This document shows positions 61,301 through 63,894 of a DNA stretch of 64,000 nucleotides, piece after piece. How positions within the stretch are numbered: position 1 is the stretch's first letter; each line of letters starts with the position of its first letter. The notes under the pieces are model-generated. The model was not told the origin of the DNA. It saw nothing but the letters and a program-made list of their open reading frames with translations, and ran no database searches. This DNA comes from Ctena decussata. Taxonomy: Eukaryota; Mollusca; Bivalvia; Lucinida; Lucinidae. The DNA lies in NCBI GenBank assembly GCA_963989385.1, contig OZ022501.1:86102979-86166978 (forward strand), given 5' to 3'. A program made the translations under genes and the position numbers.

Positions 61301-63894
61301 CACTTTCTCCGGAATATTTAGGTTGAATATGATGGCAGCCATTTTGAATTGGCCAAGAAGAAGGATATTTACATGTATAACAAGATAATTGGTTGGTTGT
61401 TTTGGGTTTAGCGGCCCGAGAGAAAAAATGTCCAAACAACCCCACCCGCATCTACTGCAAGCACAATGGGCCCTCACTCTACTATTACCCCCACCCGCAT
61501 CTACTGCAAGCACAGTGGGCTCTTACCCTACTATCATCCAACTCAGTATGACGCCCTGGCACTGGAAGTTATACGCAGCACCATCGCGCCATCCGACCGC
61601 CCCTATGATAAGATGAACTAGCGCGTTGAATATCAAACGGTGACAAAATATAGTGCCATATTTTTTTAAAATTTTAACAAAAAAAATCGTTGAATTTATG
61701 CAATAACAGCCATGAAACATTTGTTTCCAATGCATTAACGTTTGCCAGGTCCCTCGGCAGATGTTGAAAACCTCGGCTTTCGGACTAATTTTCCAACATC
61801 TCCTTCGGAACCATACAAATGTTAATGAGAAGGCCGAGGTTTTCAACCTATCTTTCGGGACCTGGCAACTTGACGTTAAGCGTGAAAAACCATGTTTGAT
61901 CCCTATAGCTGTTGAACATCCTACCATATAACTATTCCTCGTCCCTTCCTTGACGTTATACAAGGGCGTAGCTGCCTTTACGCAAATACACATGTGCGTA
62001 TTGAAATTGACATGACAATATGAAATATCTTGGGGTCTTAACCCTTATATTTCATGTCAAGCCGCCTAAAGCCTGACTGTGCGTATCAAGTTATCACCTC
62101 TAGCTACGCCCCTGTTATATTAGTCAAAGTTCACGAATAAGTAACAAAATTGATGTAGAGACATAGTATAAATATGATAAATTTCATTTTTTTCGGAAGT
62201 TCATGGAAATATGAAAGAAATGGGTTCCTTGTAAGTTCGGGCGTCACTTACTTTGCACGTATTCCATTGCGGCCATACTTCCATGAACATCCGAAAAATG
62301 ACATTTGAGCCGCGACGCAAGAAAACCAACAAAGTGGTTGTGCGCCCAGCGCAGACTCAGATCAGCCTGGGCATCCGCCCAGTCTGATCAGAGTCTTCGC
62401 TGTCCACATAGAGGTAGCTTAGACCCTTAGCTACCCTTTGAGCACTTAATGAAGAGTGTGGTCAAACTTGGCGGATGCTCAGGCTGATATGAGTCTGCGC
62501 TGGGCGCACAACCACATTGTTGGTTTTCTCGCGTCGCGGCTCATTTATTTCTTAAATGAAAATGCATACGCTCTTCCCCAGTCATGAAACAATCCACGAC
62601 ATGTCTCCAGTTTATACCTCGTGCAGGTCTTATCTGGGGCCGTATTCATAAAGGTACTTAAGTCGTTGCTATGCGCTTGCTAAGGCTAAATATCTATAAA
62701 GGAGATTACCTACAACTATGAAATTTGGTCTGGAGGAACAGTCTTTGTAAGACTGTTCCTCCAGAGCAAATTTCATAGTTGTAGGGAATCTCCTTCAAAG
62801 AAATTTAGCCTTAGCAACAGCATAGCAACCACTTAAGTTCTTTTATGAATACGGCCCCAGGGATTCTAGTTTCTGCTCTTCCCCAGTGAAGAGCGTTCTG
62901 CTAAAAGTGACCAGTATATTACTTCTTTGCTGACATTTCATGCCATTTACTAGGCAACGGGCATATTAGGTGGCCCTAAAAGCGTCTTGTGCATGAATTT
63001 AAAATCATCTTACCTGATCGGGCTCAATGTCAATCAGTTAATGCGCGGGCAGCATATGGCCCGCACGGACAAGAAATAGAAGTAAAGGTGGTCTACATGG
63101 CGAAACATGTCGCATGGCACACGTGTCATGCAAAACCATGTTGCAAGACACAAATCTGTTGCATGCAACATGTCTAATCGTCTAAAATGATTGCATGGCA
63201 AACGTGTCATGCAACATGTGAGCCGTGACACGAGAAAACAAACAAAATTTGGGCGCCAAGCGCACACTCAGATTAGACTGGACATCGACTCAGTCCGATC
63301 AGAGTCTTCGCTATGCTCTCAGAAGGTAGCTGAGGTTCGAAGCTACCTTCATGCGGACAGTTAAGATTCTGATCAGACTGGGCGGATGCCCAGGCTGATC
63401 TGAGTCTGCACTGGGCGCACAACCACTCTGTTGGTTTTCTCGTGTCACGGCTCATGTGTCATGTGAAATGGACTCTTAACCATAGATTACGCAACAGTAG
63501 GAATACTGAGTAAATGCTAGTTAAAGTCTTTATTTGACTTATTTCATTATACCGTTGACTCTTTCTTTTCAAAGACACCTGTCAAAACGAGTCTGCATTT
63601 TTCAAAAATAATTGTCTCCATGGAGCAGCCAATTAAACTTTAAATAGTTTCAATGATGTATATAAACTTTATTCTTACGTAGTCTCTTCCACAGCATTTC
63701 TGAAATATAAATGGGTAGAAAATGTGAGGCCCACCTCGAGCAAATAGAGAGAGAGAGAGAGAGAATGGGTGGGTGGGTGCTGTTGGGGGTGGGGAGGCTT
63801 ATGCCAATTTCATTACCTCTGCTGTCGATCAAGCCAGTCAGCTTCTTTATCATGCAAAAGTAGCTGTTGACCGAGACAATCGACATCAGTATTA
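22829..63894 (-). CDS. Microexon gene, all introns phase 1 (5'-incomplete gene model)
   Basis: Spliced model on the minus strand with exons at 63817-63894, 63679-63699, 56296-56676, 54931-54945, 51968-52030, 50619-50708, 47113-47178, 45709-45729, 43735-43782, (42526-42561), 37785-37880, 30570-30584, 29536-29550, 25750-25782 and 22829-22857. Internal exons are multiples of three, run two bases + codons + one base, and have GT-AG borders. Split codons at the junctions make E, L, H, E, V, D, E, V, A, W, H, D and K, never a stop. The product inside the window is about 320 residues: a hydrophobic/basic start, a Gly/Tyr/Ser low-complexity domain, then an acidic, Trp- and Tyr-containing tail ending MMEFLKKK. 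I recognise no known domain. The first exon, start codon and any signal peptide lie beyond 64000. In architecture, though not in sequence, it resembles the micro-exon genes described in schistosomes. Transcripts could skip any exon without a frameshift. The main risk is that one or two exons are mis-called. Confidence 0.72.
23390..24430. repeat. ~150-bp tandem array in the last intron
   Basis: About seven diverged units, each with GGTCAAGACTCAATATTGATGG, CTTTACTCTCCCAGATGTATG, CAAGTTTCATGGCTCTAGCC and GAGAAACATAGATAAACGC (segments given separately). No exon signals inside. Confidence 0.85.
24688..24925. mobile_element. GAGCCGCGAC palindromic MITE, copy 3
   Basis: Starts TGAGCCGCGACACAACAAAA and ends GTGTCGCGGCTCA. 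Full length. Confidence 0.9.
25384..25608. mobile_element. AGGGGCGTAACTAG / TAGCTACGCCCTT MITE, copy A
   Basis: The ends are inverted (AGGGGCGTAACTAGGGGCAA and GTAGCTACGCCCTT). A near-terminal palindrome sits around AATTTTGTCAATTTTGACAAAATT. Further copies at 32559, 51159, 52958 and 61962. Confidence 0.85.
25750..25782 (-). CDS. 33-bp exon of minus gene: LDCNMEHLHH
   Basis: Acceptor TTCTCATTCCACAG, donor CACA|GTGAGTAAA. Phase 1 gives LDCNMEHLHH after the split Asp codon. It is nearly identical in DNA to the plus-strand exon 1363-1395, including the CCACAG acceptor, while flanking introns share only the satellite type. Confidence 0.8.
25800..26660 (-). repeat. Reversed 24-bp-type satellite, split by an unrelated segment
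   Basis: On the minus strand, 25800-25910 and 26490-26660 read as repeats containing CACACTTCATCTCATCG and TTTCACACTTCGTTTT, matching the array at 250-1325. The middle (about 25910-26480) is different. It holds three loosely repeated segments with GTCTGGACTCG / GGGCTATAG and TGCGTATCATAC, apparently an insertion or second minisatellite. Confidence 0.65.
26714..26871 (-). repeat. tRNA-derived SINE with 13-bp target duplication
   Basis: The minus strand starts GGGAGCGGCTGTAGCGTAGT with box A (TAGCGTAGTGG) and box B (GGTTCGATCCC), and ends with GGTGGGACGTTAAACCCGAG, a tail I recall from molluscan SINEs. CCTCAAATAAAGA occurs on both sides (26701-26713 and 26872-26884), giving a direct target-site duplication and exact boundaries. 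Confidence 0.88.
26960..28885 (+). pseudogene. Decayed non-LTR retrotransposon ORF2 (Jockey/CR1-like)
   Basis: Frame-broken fragments in order: the endonuclease-RT linker (FVTWISPEIRRKIRRRNRTH, 26990-27210), fingers (GDIPKVWFLANIY, 27570), the LLEHVVYSNSMAHEYKLLSD region ending RQHAFRRG (27690-27770), motif B (SGVPQGTVLGPTLF, 28020-28065), a motif C remnant (LSADDF, 28110), and the C-terminal EKLQKRASRFATG ... LIMLYKGL block (28510-28675). Many stops and shifts. It sits within an intron of the minus gene and ends against a reversed Penelope-like tail. The clade is an inference from motif style. Confidence 0.8.
28888..29236 (-). repeat. Solo tail of the Penelope-like element, reversed
   Basis: The reverse complement matches 17345-17705, including CCTTGGGACCGTCAGTAATAA and the GGATAGGGTTTGG region. 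No RT block is attached. Confidence 0.8.
29536..29550 (-). CDS. 15-bp microexon: EYIA
   Basis: Acceptor TTATTTTCTCTTTTCAG, exon ATGAGTATATCGCGG, donor GTAAGTTATAG. Phase 1 gives split His, EYIA, split Asp. Both splice sites are strong, which is the main support for so short an exon. Confidence 0.7.
29687..29909. mobile_element. GGGGCCGTATTCATAAA foldback MITE, copy A
   Basis: Almost perfect palindrome of about 223 bp centred on CAGTCTTTGTAAGACTG, with ends GGGGCCGTATTCATAAA and TTTATGAATACGGCCCC. Copy B is at 62636-62858. Confidence 0.9.
30570..30584 (-). CDS. 15-bp microexon: DEQC
   Basis: Acceptor TTATTTATTTTTAG, exon GGGACGAACAATGTC, donor GTAAGTATT. Phase 1: the split codon T+GG gives Trp, then DEQC, then C+AT gives His into the EYIA exon. 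Confidence 0.68.
30690..31080. repeat. Array of self-complementary GTGAAGGTTACGGAC units
   Basis: Irregular repeats of TGTGAAGGTTACGGACG followed by CTGTCCGTAATCTTCACATG-type segments. Each unit can fold on itself. It resembles the GTGAAGCTTACACC block at 33115-33175. Confidence 0.65.
31286..31528. mobile_element. GGCCCCGAGGTTATAAAAC foldback MITE
   Basis: Long inverted ends (GGCCCCGAGGTTATAAAACT left, mirrored at 31510-31528) followed by CATGCTCAACTCAGCTGAGC palindromes. The centre carries another palindrome (TGCCAACTAATGTTGGCA). Confidence 0.88.
32080..32465 (+). repeat. Solo, diverged tail of the Penelope-like element
   Basis: Shares CCAGTAAAACTAGTTTTAGCC, CTGACCGTTCCAAGGCG, CACCTGTTTGTGAAAGAGCTG and GAGAGTGGAATGTGGGATTTG-like segments with 17290-17705, at clearly lower identity than 28888-29236. 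Confidence 0.6.
32559..32783. mobile_element. AGGGCGTAGCTAC MITE, copy B
   Basis: Reverse orientation of copy A at 25384-25608. The ends AAGGGCGTAGCTACC and GTTACGCCCCTGG are inverted. Confidence 0.85.
32784..34297. other. Intron stretch with minor repeats
   Basis: Contains a short AATAACTCCTGATTA duplicate (32880-32915), a segment at 33195-33330 that matches 46435-46530 (ACAACATATG..TTTCGTTTGAGAAAT, CCTCAAAACCC), and a (GA)n tract at 33885-33916. No exon found. Confidence 0.45.
33885..33916. repeat. (GA)n microsatellite
   Basis: Sixteen GA units. Reading it as protein gives the Ser/Leu ORFs on the minus strand. Confidence 0.95.
34298..35190. mobile_element. CATCAGGTCTAGGACAGTAT TIR element with nested repeat
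   Basis: The left end CATCAGGTCTAGGACAGTAT matches the reverse complement of the right end (TATCAGGTCTTGGAAAGTAT) with few differences. Subterminal TTTAAAGACAGTC palindromes are present. About 34855-35115 is a member of the GAGGATCTTACATGAGTG family also found at 53550 and 54530. Confidence 0.6.
35332..36553. mobile_element. 1.22 kb TIR element with CpG-dense arms
   Basis: Termini CAGTACCGGCAGCGCGAAAC and its near-exact mirror (CAGTACCGGCAGCGCAAAAC), with TA on each side (35330-35331 and 36554-36555). Arms of about 300 bases are packed with AACGCG / CGCGTTT motifs in an AT-rich neighbourhood. The centre is AT-rich and includes a 66-bp direct duplication (36089-36222) with GACTCTGTTTATAAATCC. 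No transposase ORF. The TA target suggests Tc1/mariner-type mobility. Confidence 0.8.
36554..37784. other. Intron stretch with small palindromes
   Basis: Has a TTGAATCAACGTTGATTCAA repeat at 36635-36685 (related to 56706-56805), a CGGACGCCGCATTCTGCACTG fragment at 36860 related to 22270, and a hairpin around GTGGCTCATAATGAGCCAC (37270-37300). No exon seen. Confidence 0.45.
37785..37880 (-). CDS. 96-bp exon of minus gene: YRQGGHEYG..AYASD
   Basis: Acceptor ATGTTATATTTTAG, donor GATT|GTAAGTATT. Phase 1 gives YRQGGHEYGVLEELAM ... KQKAEAYASD, 31 whole codons, with an Ala codon split across the upstream junction. A competing AG seven bases downstream (TTACAG) would break the phase-1 frame, so the upstream AG is chosen. 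Confidence 0.75.
37881..38562. other. Intron stretch without recognised feature
   Basis: No exon or repeat recognised; short TGACGTCA-like motifs near 38340-38410. Confidence 0.4.
38563..39030. mobile_element. TATGTGACAGTG TIR element, copy 1
   Basis: Starts TATGTGACAGTGCCTGAGAT and ends with the inverted counterpart (TATGTGACAGTGTTTGGCAT), TA-flanked. Copy 2 at 52462-52940 is more decayed. The interior has no long ORF. Confidence 0.8.
39088..39222. repeat. Long hairpin with GAGGCTTGCCGAG loop
   Basis: About 60-base arms (GGTCTCCGATGCAGACAGG..GGTGTGTCGGAAAC) around CGAGGCTTGCCGAG. The same loop occurs in a different hairpin at 44820-44940. Confidence 0.85.
39230..41744. other. Intron stretch without recognised exon
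   Basis: AT-rich, with scattered TGACGT motifs (39460-39490). It contains diverged 'CTGATCAG'-type segments at 41260-41650 that may be an old MITE. No phase-1 exon with good borders was found; one splice-like segment at 40630-40690 was rejected. Confidence 0.4.
42526..42561 (-). CDS. Possible 36-bp exon: IKQSQRSGTIT
   Basis: Donor ACTG|GTAAGCTAG is good. The acceptor CCTCAGACAG has a weak pyrimidine tract. Phase 1 stays open (IKQSQRSGTIT) and length is a multiple of three, so it can be included or skipped without a shift. It lies between two transposon copies in apparently unique sequence. Weaker than the other exons. Confidence 0.4.
42690..42815. repeat. Long hairpin ending in GGTGTCCAGTGGGGATA
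   Basis: Arms GGTGTCCAGTGGGGATAGGG / TTATCCCCACTGGGCACC with a loop near ACTCGACTGAGCCTCGGTTC. Confidence 0.85.
43530..43665. repeat. Long hairpin, CATAGTTACCAAACGACC arms
   Basis: GTCATAGTTACCAAACGACC and its reverse complement are separated by a few bases at 43590-43635, with weaker extension outward (TGTTACGAAACG / TTTCGTAACA). Confidence 0.85.
43735..43782 (-). CDS. 48-bp exon of minus gene: FEEYEVDALVQLADS
   Basis: Acceptor GTTTTTACTTCAG, donor AGCG|GTAAGTGATC. Phase 1 gives FEEYEVDALVQLADS; the two other frames contain stops, so the phase is fixed. Confidence 0.78.
44123..44360. mobile_element. GAGCCGCGAC palindromic MITE, copy 4
   Basis: Starts TGAGCCGCGACACGAGAAAA, ends TCGTGTCGCGGCTCA, TA on both sides. 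The best full-length consensus copy in the window. Confidence 0.92.
44820..45325. mobile_element. Hairpin (GAGGCTTGCCGAG loop) MITE relative
   Basis: The hairpin at 44820-44940 (GTGTGAGGTGTGGATAGAAA arms) is followed by sequence matching 41950-42300 in reverse (GCGCCGCTTTCAACG, CCAACGTCACTTGACG, CCAATGCATTGACAGC). Confidence 0.65.
45439..45530. mobile_element. GAGCCGCGAC MITE, truncated copy 5
   Basis: Starts TGAGCCGCGACACGAGAAAA, then breaks off after GGTCAGACTCTTCGCTAAAC. It is followed by a TGACGTCGAATCAC / GCCTGCTGGG repeat (45530-45625). Confidence 0.8.
45709..45729 (-). CDS. 21-bp microexon: CTWNTH
   Basis: Acceptor CTGTATTTTCAG, donor CACG|GTAAGTATAT. Phase 1 gives CTWNTH between split Glu and Val codons. 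It has the same length and phase as the 63679 exon (MLWKRL), which shares the central TGGAA. Confidence 0.68.
45780..46680. other. Intron stretch with small hairpin repeats
   Basis: A short MITE-like inverted repeat (ATTATTGACCTTT at 46100, mirrored at 46170-46188), a perfect hairpin AGAACCGTCTCAGTGAGACGG (46230-46255), an (ACAT)n tract at 46300-46351, and a segment at 46435-46530 matching 33195-33330. Confidence 0.55.
46300..46351. repeat. (ACAT)n microsatellite
   Basis: About thirteen uninterrupted ATAC units. Confidence 0.95.
46718..47050. mobile_element. 333-bp snapback palindrome built of GCTTCCTGC / GACTGTCCGCG units
   Basis: The left end CACAGGGTATAATCGATTCC is mirrored by the right end GGAATCGATTATACCCTGTG. 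Each arm is about four imperfect units of GCTTCCTGCCGAGACTGTCC. The fold centre is near GAGGCTCTCGGCAGG. A half copy lies at 48386-48594. ORFs on both strands read the same repeat and are not genes. Confidence 0.85.
47113..47178 (-). CDS. 66-bp exon of minus gene: TQDEVFWKMEQ..
   Basis: Acceptor TATATATTTCAG, donor AACG|GTAAGTTAC. Phase 1 gives TQDEVFWKMEQ followed by SFRKLTSKVN; both other frames contain stops. The DNA GGAAGCTGACT near its end recurs in-frame in the exon at 63817, suggesting exon duplication. Confidence 0.78.
47242..47479. mobile_element. GAGCCGCGAC palindromic MITE, copy 6
   Basis: Full-length copy, ends TGAGCCGCGACGCGAG and CTCGTGTCGCGGCTCA. Confidence 0.9.
47850..47998. 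repeat. Long hairpin, GAGTAATAATTCACT arms
   Basis: AGCTCTAGCAGTGACTTGTT..GAGTAATAATTCACT is mirrored by AGTGAATTATTACTC..AGTGAATAGTTG..CTAGAGCT (approximate arms), with a CACGCGCGAGTG loop region. Confidence 0.8.
48386..48594. mobile_element. Half copy of the GCTTCCTGC snapback element
   Basis: Contains GACTGTCCGCGTGACTCTGC, a folded GAGCCTCGGCAGGAAGCAG and ends GCTTATACCCTGTG, matching the right arm of 46718-47050. Confidence 0.75.
48690..48800. repeat. TGACGTC-rich short repeat
   Basis: Clustered TGACGTC / GACGTCA motifs ending TTTGCCCGCTGGG. Similar blocks at 43880-43965 and 45530-45625. Confidence 0.6.
48860..49599. mobile_element. 740-bp TIR element filled with GTGATATCAC palindromes
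   Basis: TIR TGAAGTGCCGTTTCACTATA left, mirrored at 49572-49599, with TA target duplication (48858-48859 and 49600-49601). The interior holds dozens of GATATCAC / TTGTGATATC half-sites alternating with AATCG spacers, in both orientations. No coding potential. Confidence 0.82.
49643..50315. mobile_element. Foldback element with ~215-bp arms
   Basis: The left arm (CACAGTATCCGAACTAC .. CTTGTAC, 49643-49860) is the reverse complement of 50098-50315 at high identity, with a unique loop of about 235 bases. A small perfect hairpin (ATAATTTCTCTACCGG and mirror) sits at 50329-50356. Both arms include AAAGAGGTAAGTTTAATAT, which mimics a splice donor. Confidence 0.82.
50420..50600 (-). repeat. Very diverged solo tail of the Penelope-like element
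   Basis: Shares the order CAATCAGATCCCATATCCC, AAATTGACAAAAGTTCG, GAGCAGCTCTTTCCTAAATA with the reversed tail at 28888-29236. It lies 19 bases from the 50619 exon donor. Confidence 0.5.
50619..50708 (-). CDS. 90-bp exon of minus gene: IEEAAWKLYEED..
   Basis: Acceptor TTCTTGTTTACAG, donor TACG|GTTAGTATC. Only phase 1 is open: IEEAAWKLYEEDRCAGE followed by LNLEDELMVDEY. Strongly acidic. Confidence 0.78.
51159..51369. mobile_element. AGGGCGTAGCTAC MITE, copy C
   Basis: Ends AGGGCGTAGCTACC and TAGCTACGCCCCTG, with the GTCAAATTGAC palindrome near the left end. Confidence 0.85.
51559..51789. mobile_element. GAGCCGCGAC palindromic MITE, copy 7 (diverged)
   Basis: Starts TAAGCCGCGACACGACAAAA, ends GTCGGGTCGCAGCTCA; slightly shorter than consensus. 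Confidence 0.85.
51968..52030 (-). CDS. 63-bp exon of minus gene: ..PDWLEMRSNDCPKQG
   Basis: The chosen acceptor is ATTTCGTCATTAG after a T-rich stretch; the donor is GGTG|GTAAACATT (or CAAG|GTGGTA, also phase 1). Phase 1 gives PSINIPDWLEM then RSNDCPKQG. The same frame stays open upstream to 52172, where another AG (TGTGATTCAG) exists, but that would need a phase-2 upstream exon, so the shorter exon fits the gene better. Borders are less certain than for neighbouring exons. Confidence 0.6.
52216..52453. mobile_element. GAGCCGCGAC palindromic MITE, copy 8
   Basis: Full length with TA target duplication (GTATA|TGAGCCGCG and CTCA|TATAC). Confidence 0.9.
52462..52940. mobile_element. GTGACAGTG TIR element, copy 2
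   Basis: Matches 38563-39030 along its length (AACGTTGACATCACGAAACG, GCCACGAACCAGAGTTATAA, CGAAATCTATTCTGGAAGCA) with more point changes. Confidence 0.75.
52958..53170. mobile_element. AGGGCGTAGCTAG MITE, copy D
   Basis: Ends AAGGGCGTAGCTAGGG and GGTAGCTACGCCCTTG, inverted. Confidence 0.85.
53550..53895 (-). mobile_element. GAGGATCTTACATGAGTG repeat, reversed member of inverted pair
   Basis: The reverse complement matches 54530-54890 over about 350 bases (ATCCACTAGTGGAT, TACGTTGACGTCCATAAAA, GATAAGATGCTCGGCAAAGC). Contains a hairpin around the GCATCTTATC arms. Confidence 0.78.
54530..54890 (+). mobile_element. GAGGATCTTACATGAGTG repeat, forward member of inverted pair
   Basis: Starts AGAGGATCTTACATGAGTGC, has hairpin arms GAAAACGATAAGATGCGAGGC / GAGCATCTTATCGTTTTCCC (loop TATGCC), and ends near TTACACTCTCAGAAGCGACG. 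A third, older copy lies at 34855-35115. Confidence 0.78.
54931..54945 (-). CDS. 15-bp microexon: IFVK
   Basis: Acceptor TTATGTTTTTCTGTTTCAG, exon ATATATTCGTGAAAG, donor GTATGTAAG. Phase 1 gives split His, IFVK, split Glu. Phase 2 (YIRE) is also open, so the frame comes from its neighbours. Confidence 0.62.
54990..55715. repeat. ~175-bp tandem array with two alternating unit types
   Basis: Four units, each with CTCATTGTCCATAT, GTTTGAAG..CTAGCTTG, GTGGCACAAATTT and AATGAGCCTGATTCTCAATCC. Units 1 and 3 resemble each other more (TATTAACATGTGAAATAG), as do 2 and 4 (ACCTTCAAAGGACAG-like). Confidence 0.8.
55716..56295. other. Intron stretch with a diverged GAGTAGACC-family repeat
   Basis: 56000-56165 carries GGGTCAGTTGTCAAAACAAC, TAAGAGTAGATACC and GACAGAAGCAAGAATG, weakly like 7085-7260. 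A small hairpin (AGCCCCACTTT / AAAGCGGGGCT) sits at 55757-55781. Confidence 0.5.
56296..56676 (-). CDS. 381-bp Gly/Tyr/Ser low-complexity exon of minus gene
   Basis: Acceptor ATGTTTTTTTATTGCAG, donor TTGC|GTAAGTTGT. Only phase 1 is open from the acceptor: STLQEMDKQPVKKQNGVKAR, then about 80 residues dominated by GYGSG / SYGYSS repeats, then HVPHMHGDKHLMSRGEVLEF. The repeats are built of CCGTATCCCGAGC-type DNA units on the plus strand. Such domains occur in mollusc secreted, adhesive and shell-associated proteins and in RNA-binding prion-like domains, so the role cannot be fixed. It is the only large exon of the gene. Confidence 0.75.
56706..56805. repeat. TTGAATCAACGTT short repeat
   Basis: GTTGAGTCAACATTGAATCAACG.. 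style repeat ending GCGTTGTGTGCCC, related to 36605-36710. Split here as motifs: TTGAATCAACGTT, TCAATGTCTTGACG. Confidence 0.6.
56806..57864. other. Intron stretch with a hairpin at 57430-57555
   Basis: The hairpin arms are CACACGGTTGTTTTGATCCC and mirror, with inner GATCTCAGCCCTCGG arms and a CTCGCCCTTCGGGCTCGGG loop. Around 56890-57000 are related phrases (AGGGCCGAGATCACC, ATCTCAGCCC), so 56890-57560 may be one element. A donor-like CTCG|GTAAGTTTT at 57160 on the plus strand has no supporting exon. Confidence 0.55.
57956..58626 (+). CDS. Possible two-exon ORF within the CACGGTG element (76 aa)
   Basis: Exon 1, 57956-57999: ATG in good context (TTGCCATGG), MDASAIQSKKKGQN, donor ACGT|GTAAGTTCT. 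Exon 2, 58440-58626: acceptor TTATCTATTTTCATCCAG, starting in the matching phase and open for 61 codons to TGA, including NLWLHQPKRRRLSPEFE, with a basic cluster like a nuclear localisation signal. AATAAA follows at about 58672. No catalytic domain is seen. It could be the N-terminal remnant of a transposon protein whose body was deleted, or a chance open frame. Confidence 0.4.
58740..59945 (-). pseudogene. RTE-type LINE reverse transcriptase fragment
   Basis: On the minus strand: ILNRLKPQAEEIIAEEQAGF then RAGRSTTDQIFSF (59935-59800), a broken palm region, NLRFVDDIDALAEEEQELEA (catalytic FADD read here as FVDD, about 59520) through ISAERTKLMTNSA, and a C-terminal EWTGMDFASSARAAEDGTRW block near 58800-58860. 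It is 5'-truncated, frame-broken and interrupted by a C21 run (59542-59562). I recognise this protein from RTE/BovB-like elements in marine animals. Confidence 0.82.
59542..59562. repeat. Poly-C run
   Basis: About 21 C within the LINE fragment; a polyglycine artefact arises in the minus-strand ORF. Confidence 0.9.
60711..61734. other. Intron stretch without recognised exon
   Basis: Holds a short direct duplicate ACCCCCACCCGCATCTACTGCA / CAAGCACAATGGGC at 61436-61525 (two about 54-base units; motifs given in pieces) and T-rich sequence. No exon seen. Confidence 0.4.
61735..61875. repeat. Long hairpin with GCCAGGTCCC arms
   Basis: AACGTTTGCCAGGTCCCTCGG and GTTGAAAACCTCGGC segments are mirrored by GCCGAGGTTTTCAACC and GGGACCTGGCAACTTGACGTT (ends approximate). 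Confidence 0.75.
61962..62113. mobile_element. AGGGCGTAGCTGCC MITE, copy E (internally deleted)
   Basis: Ends AAGGGCGTAGCTGCC and TAGCTACGCCCCTG; only about 150 bp. Confidence 0.8.
62306..62543. mobile_element. GAGCCGCGAC palindromic MITE, copy 9
   Basis: Full length, ends TGAGCCGCGACGCAAGAAAA and CTCGCGTCGCGGCTCA. Confidence 0.9.
62636..62858. mobile_element. GGGGCCGTATTCATAAA foldback MITE, copy B
   Basis: Very similar to 29687-29909, with the same centre (CAGTCTTTGTAAGACTG). Perfect terminal mirror images. Confidence 0.92.
63219..63454. mobile_element. GAGCCGCGAC palindromic MITE, copy 10
   Basis: Starts TGAGCCGTGACACGAGAAAA, ends CTCGTGTCACGGCTCA: matching compensatory changes at both ends. 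Preceded by CATGCAAC / GTCATGCAACATG short repeats (63105-63218). Confidence 0.9.
63679..63699 (-). CDS. 21-bp microexon: MLWKRL
   Basis: Acceptor CCATTTATATTTCAG, exon of 21 bases, donor CTAC|GTAAGAATA. Phase 1 gives split Glu, MLWKRL, split Leu. Phase 2 (NAVEET) is also open; phase 1 is preferred because of the shared frame with the paralogous exon pair 47113/45709. Confidence 0.6.
63746..63764. repeat. (GA)n microsatellite
   Basis: Short GA run followed by GGGTGGGTGGGTG, within the intron between the two rightmost exons. Confidence 0.9.
63817..63894 (-). CDS. 78-bp exon of minus gene: ILMSIVSVNSYF..
   Basis: Acceptor GATCTTACTACAG, donor AGAG|GTAATGAAA. Phase 1 gives ILMSIVSVNSYFCM followed by IKKLTGLIDSR. 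A phase-2 reading (NTDVDCLGQQLLL..) is also open. AAGAAGCTGACTGG near its 3' end matches the 47113 exon in the phase-1 frame (KKLT / RKLT), favouring phase 1. First exon visible in the window; upstream exons lie beyond 64000. Confidence 0.62.
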
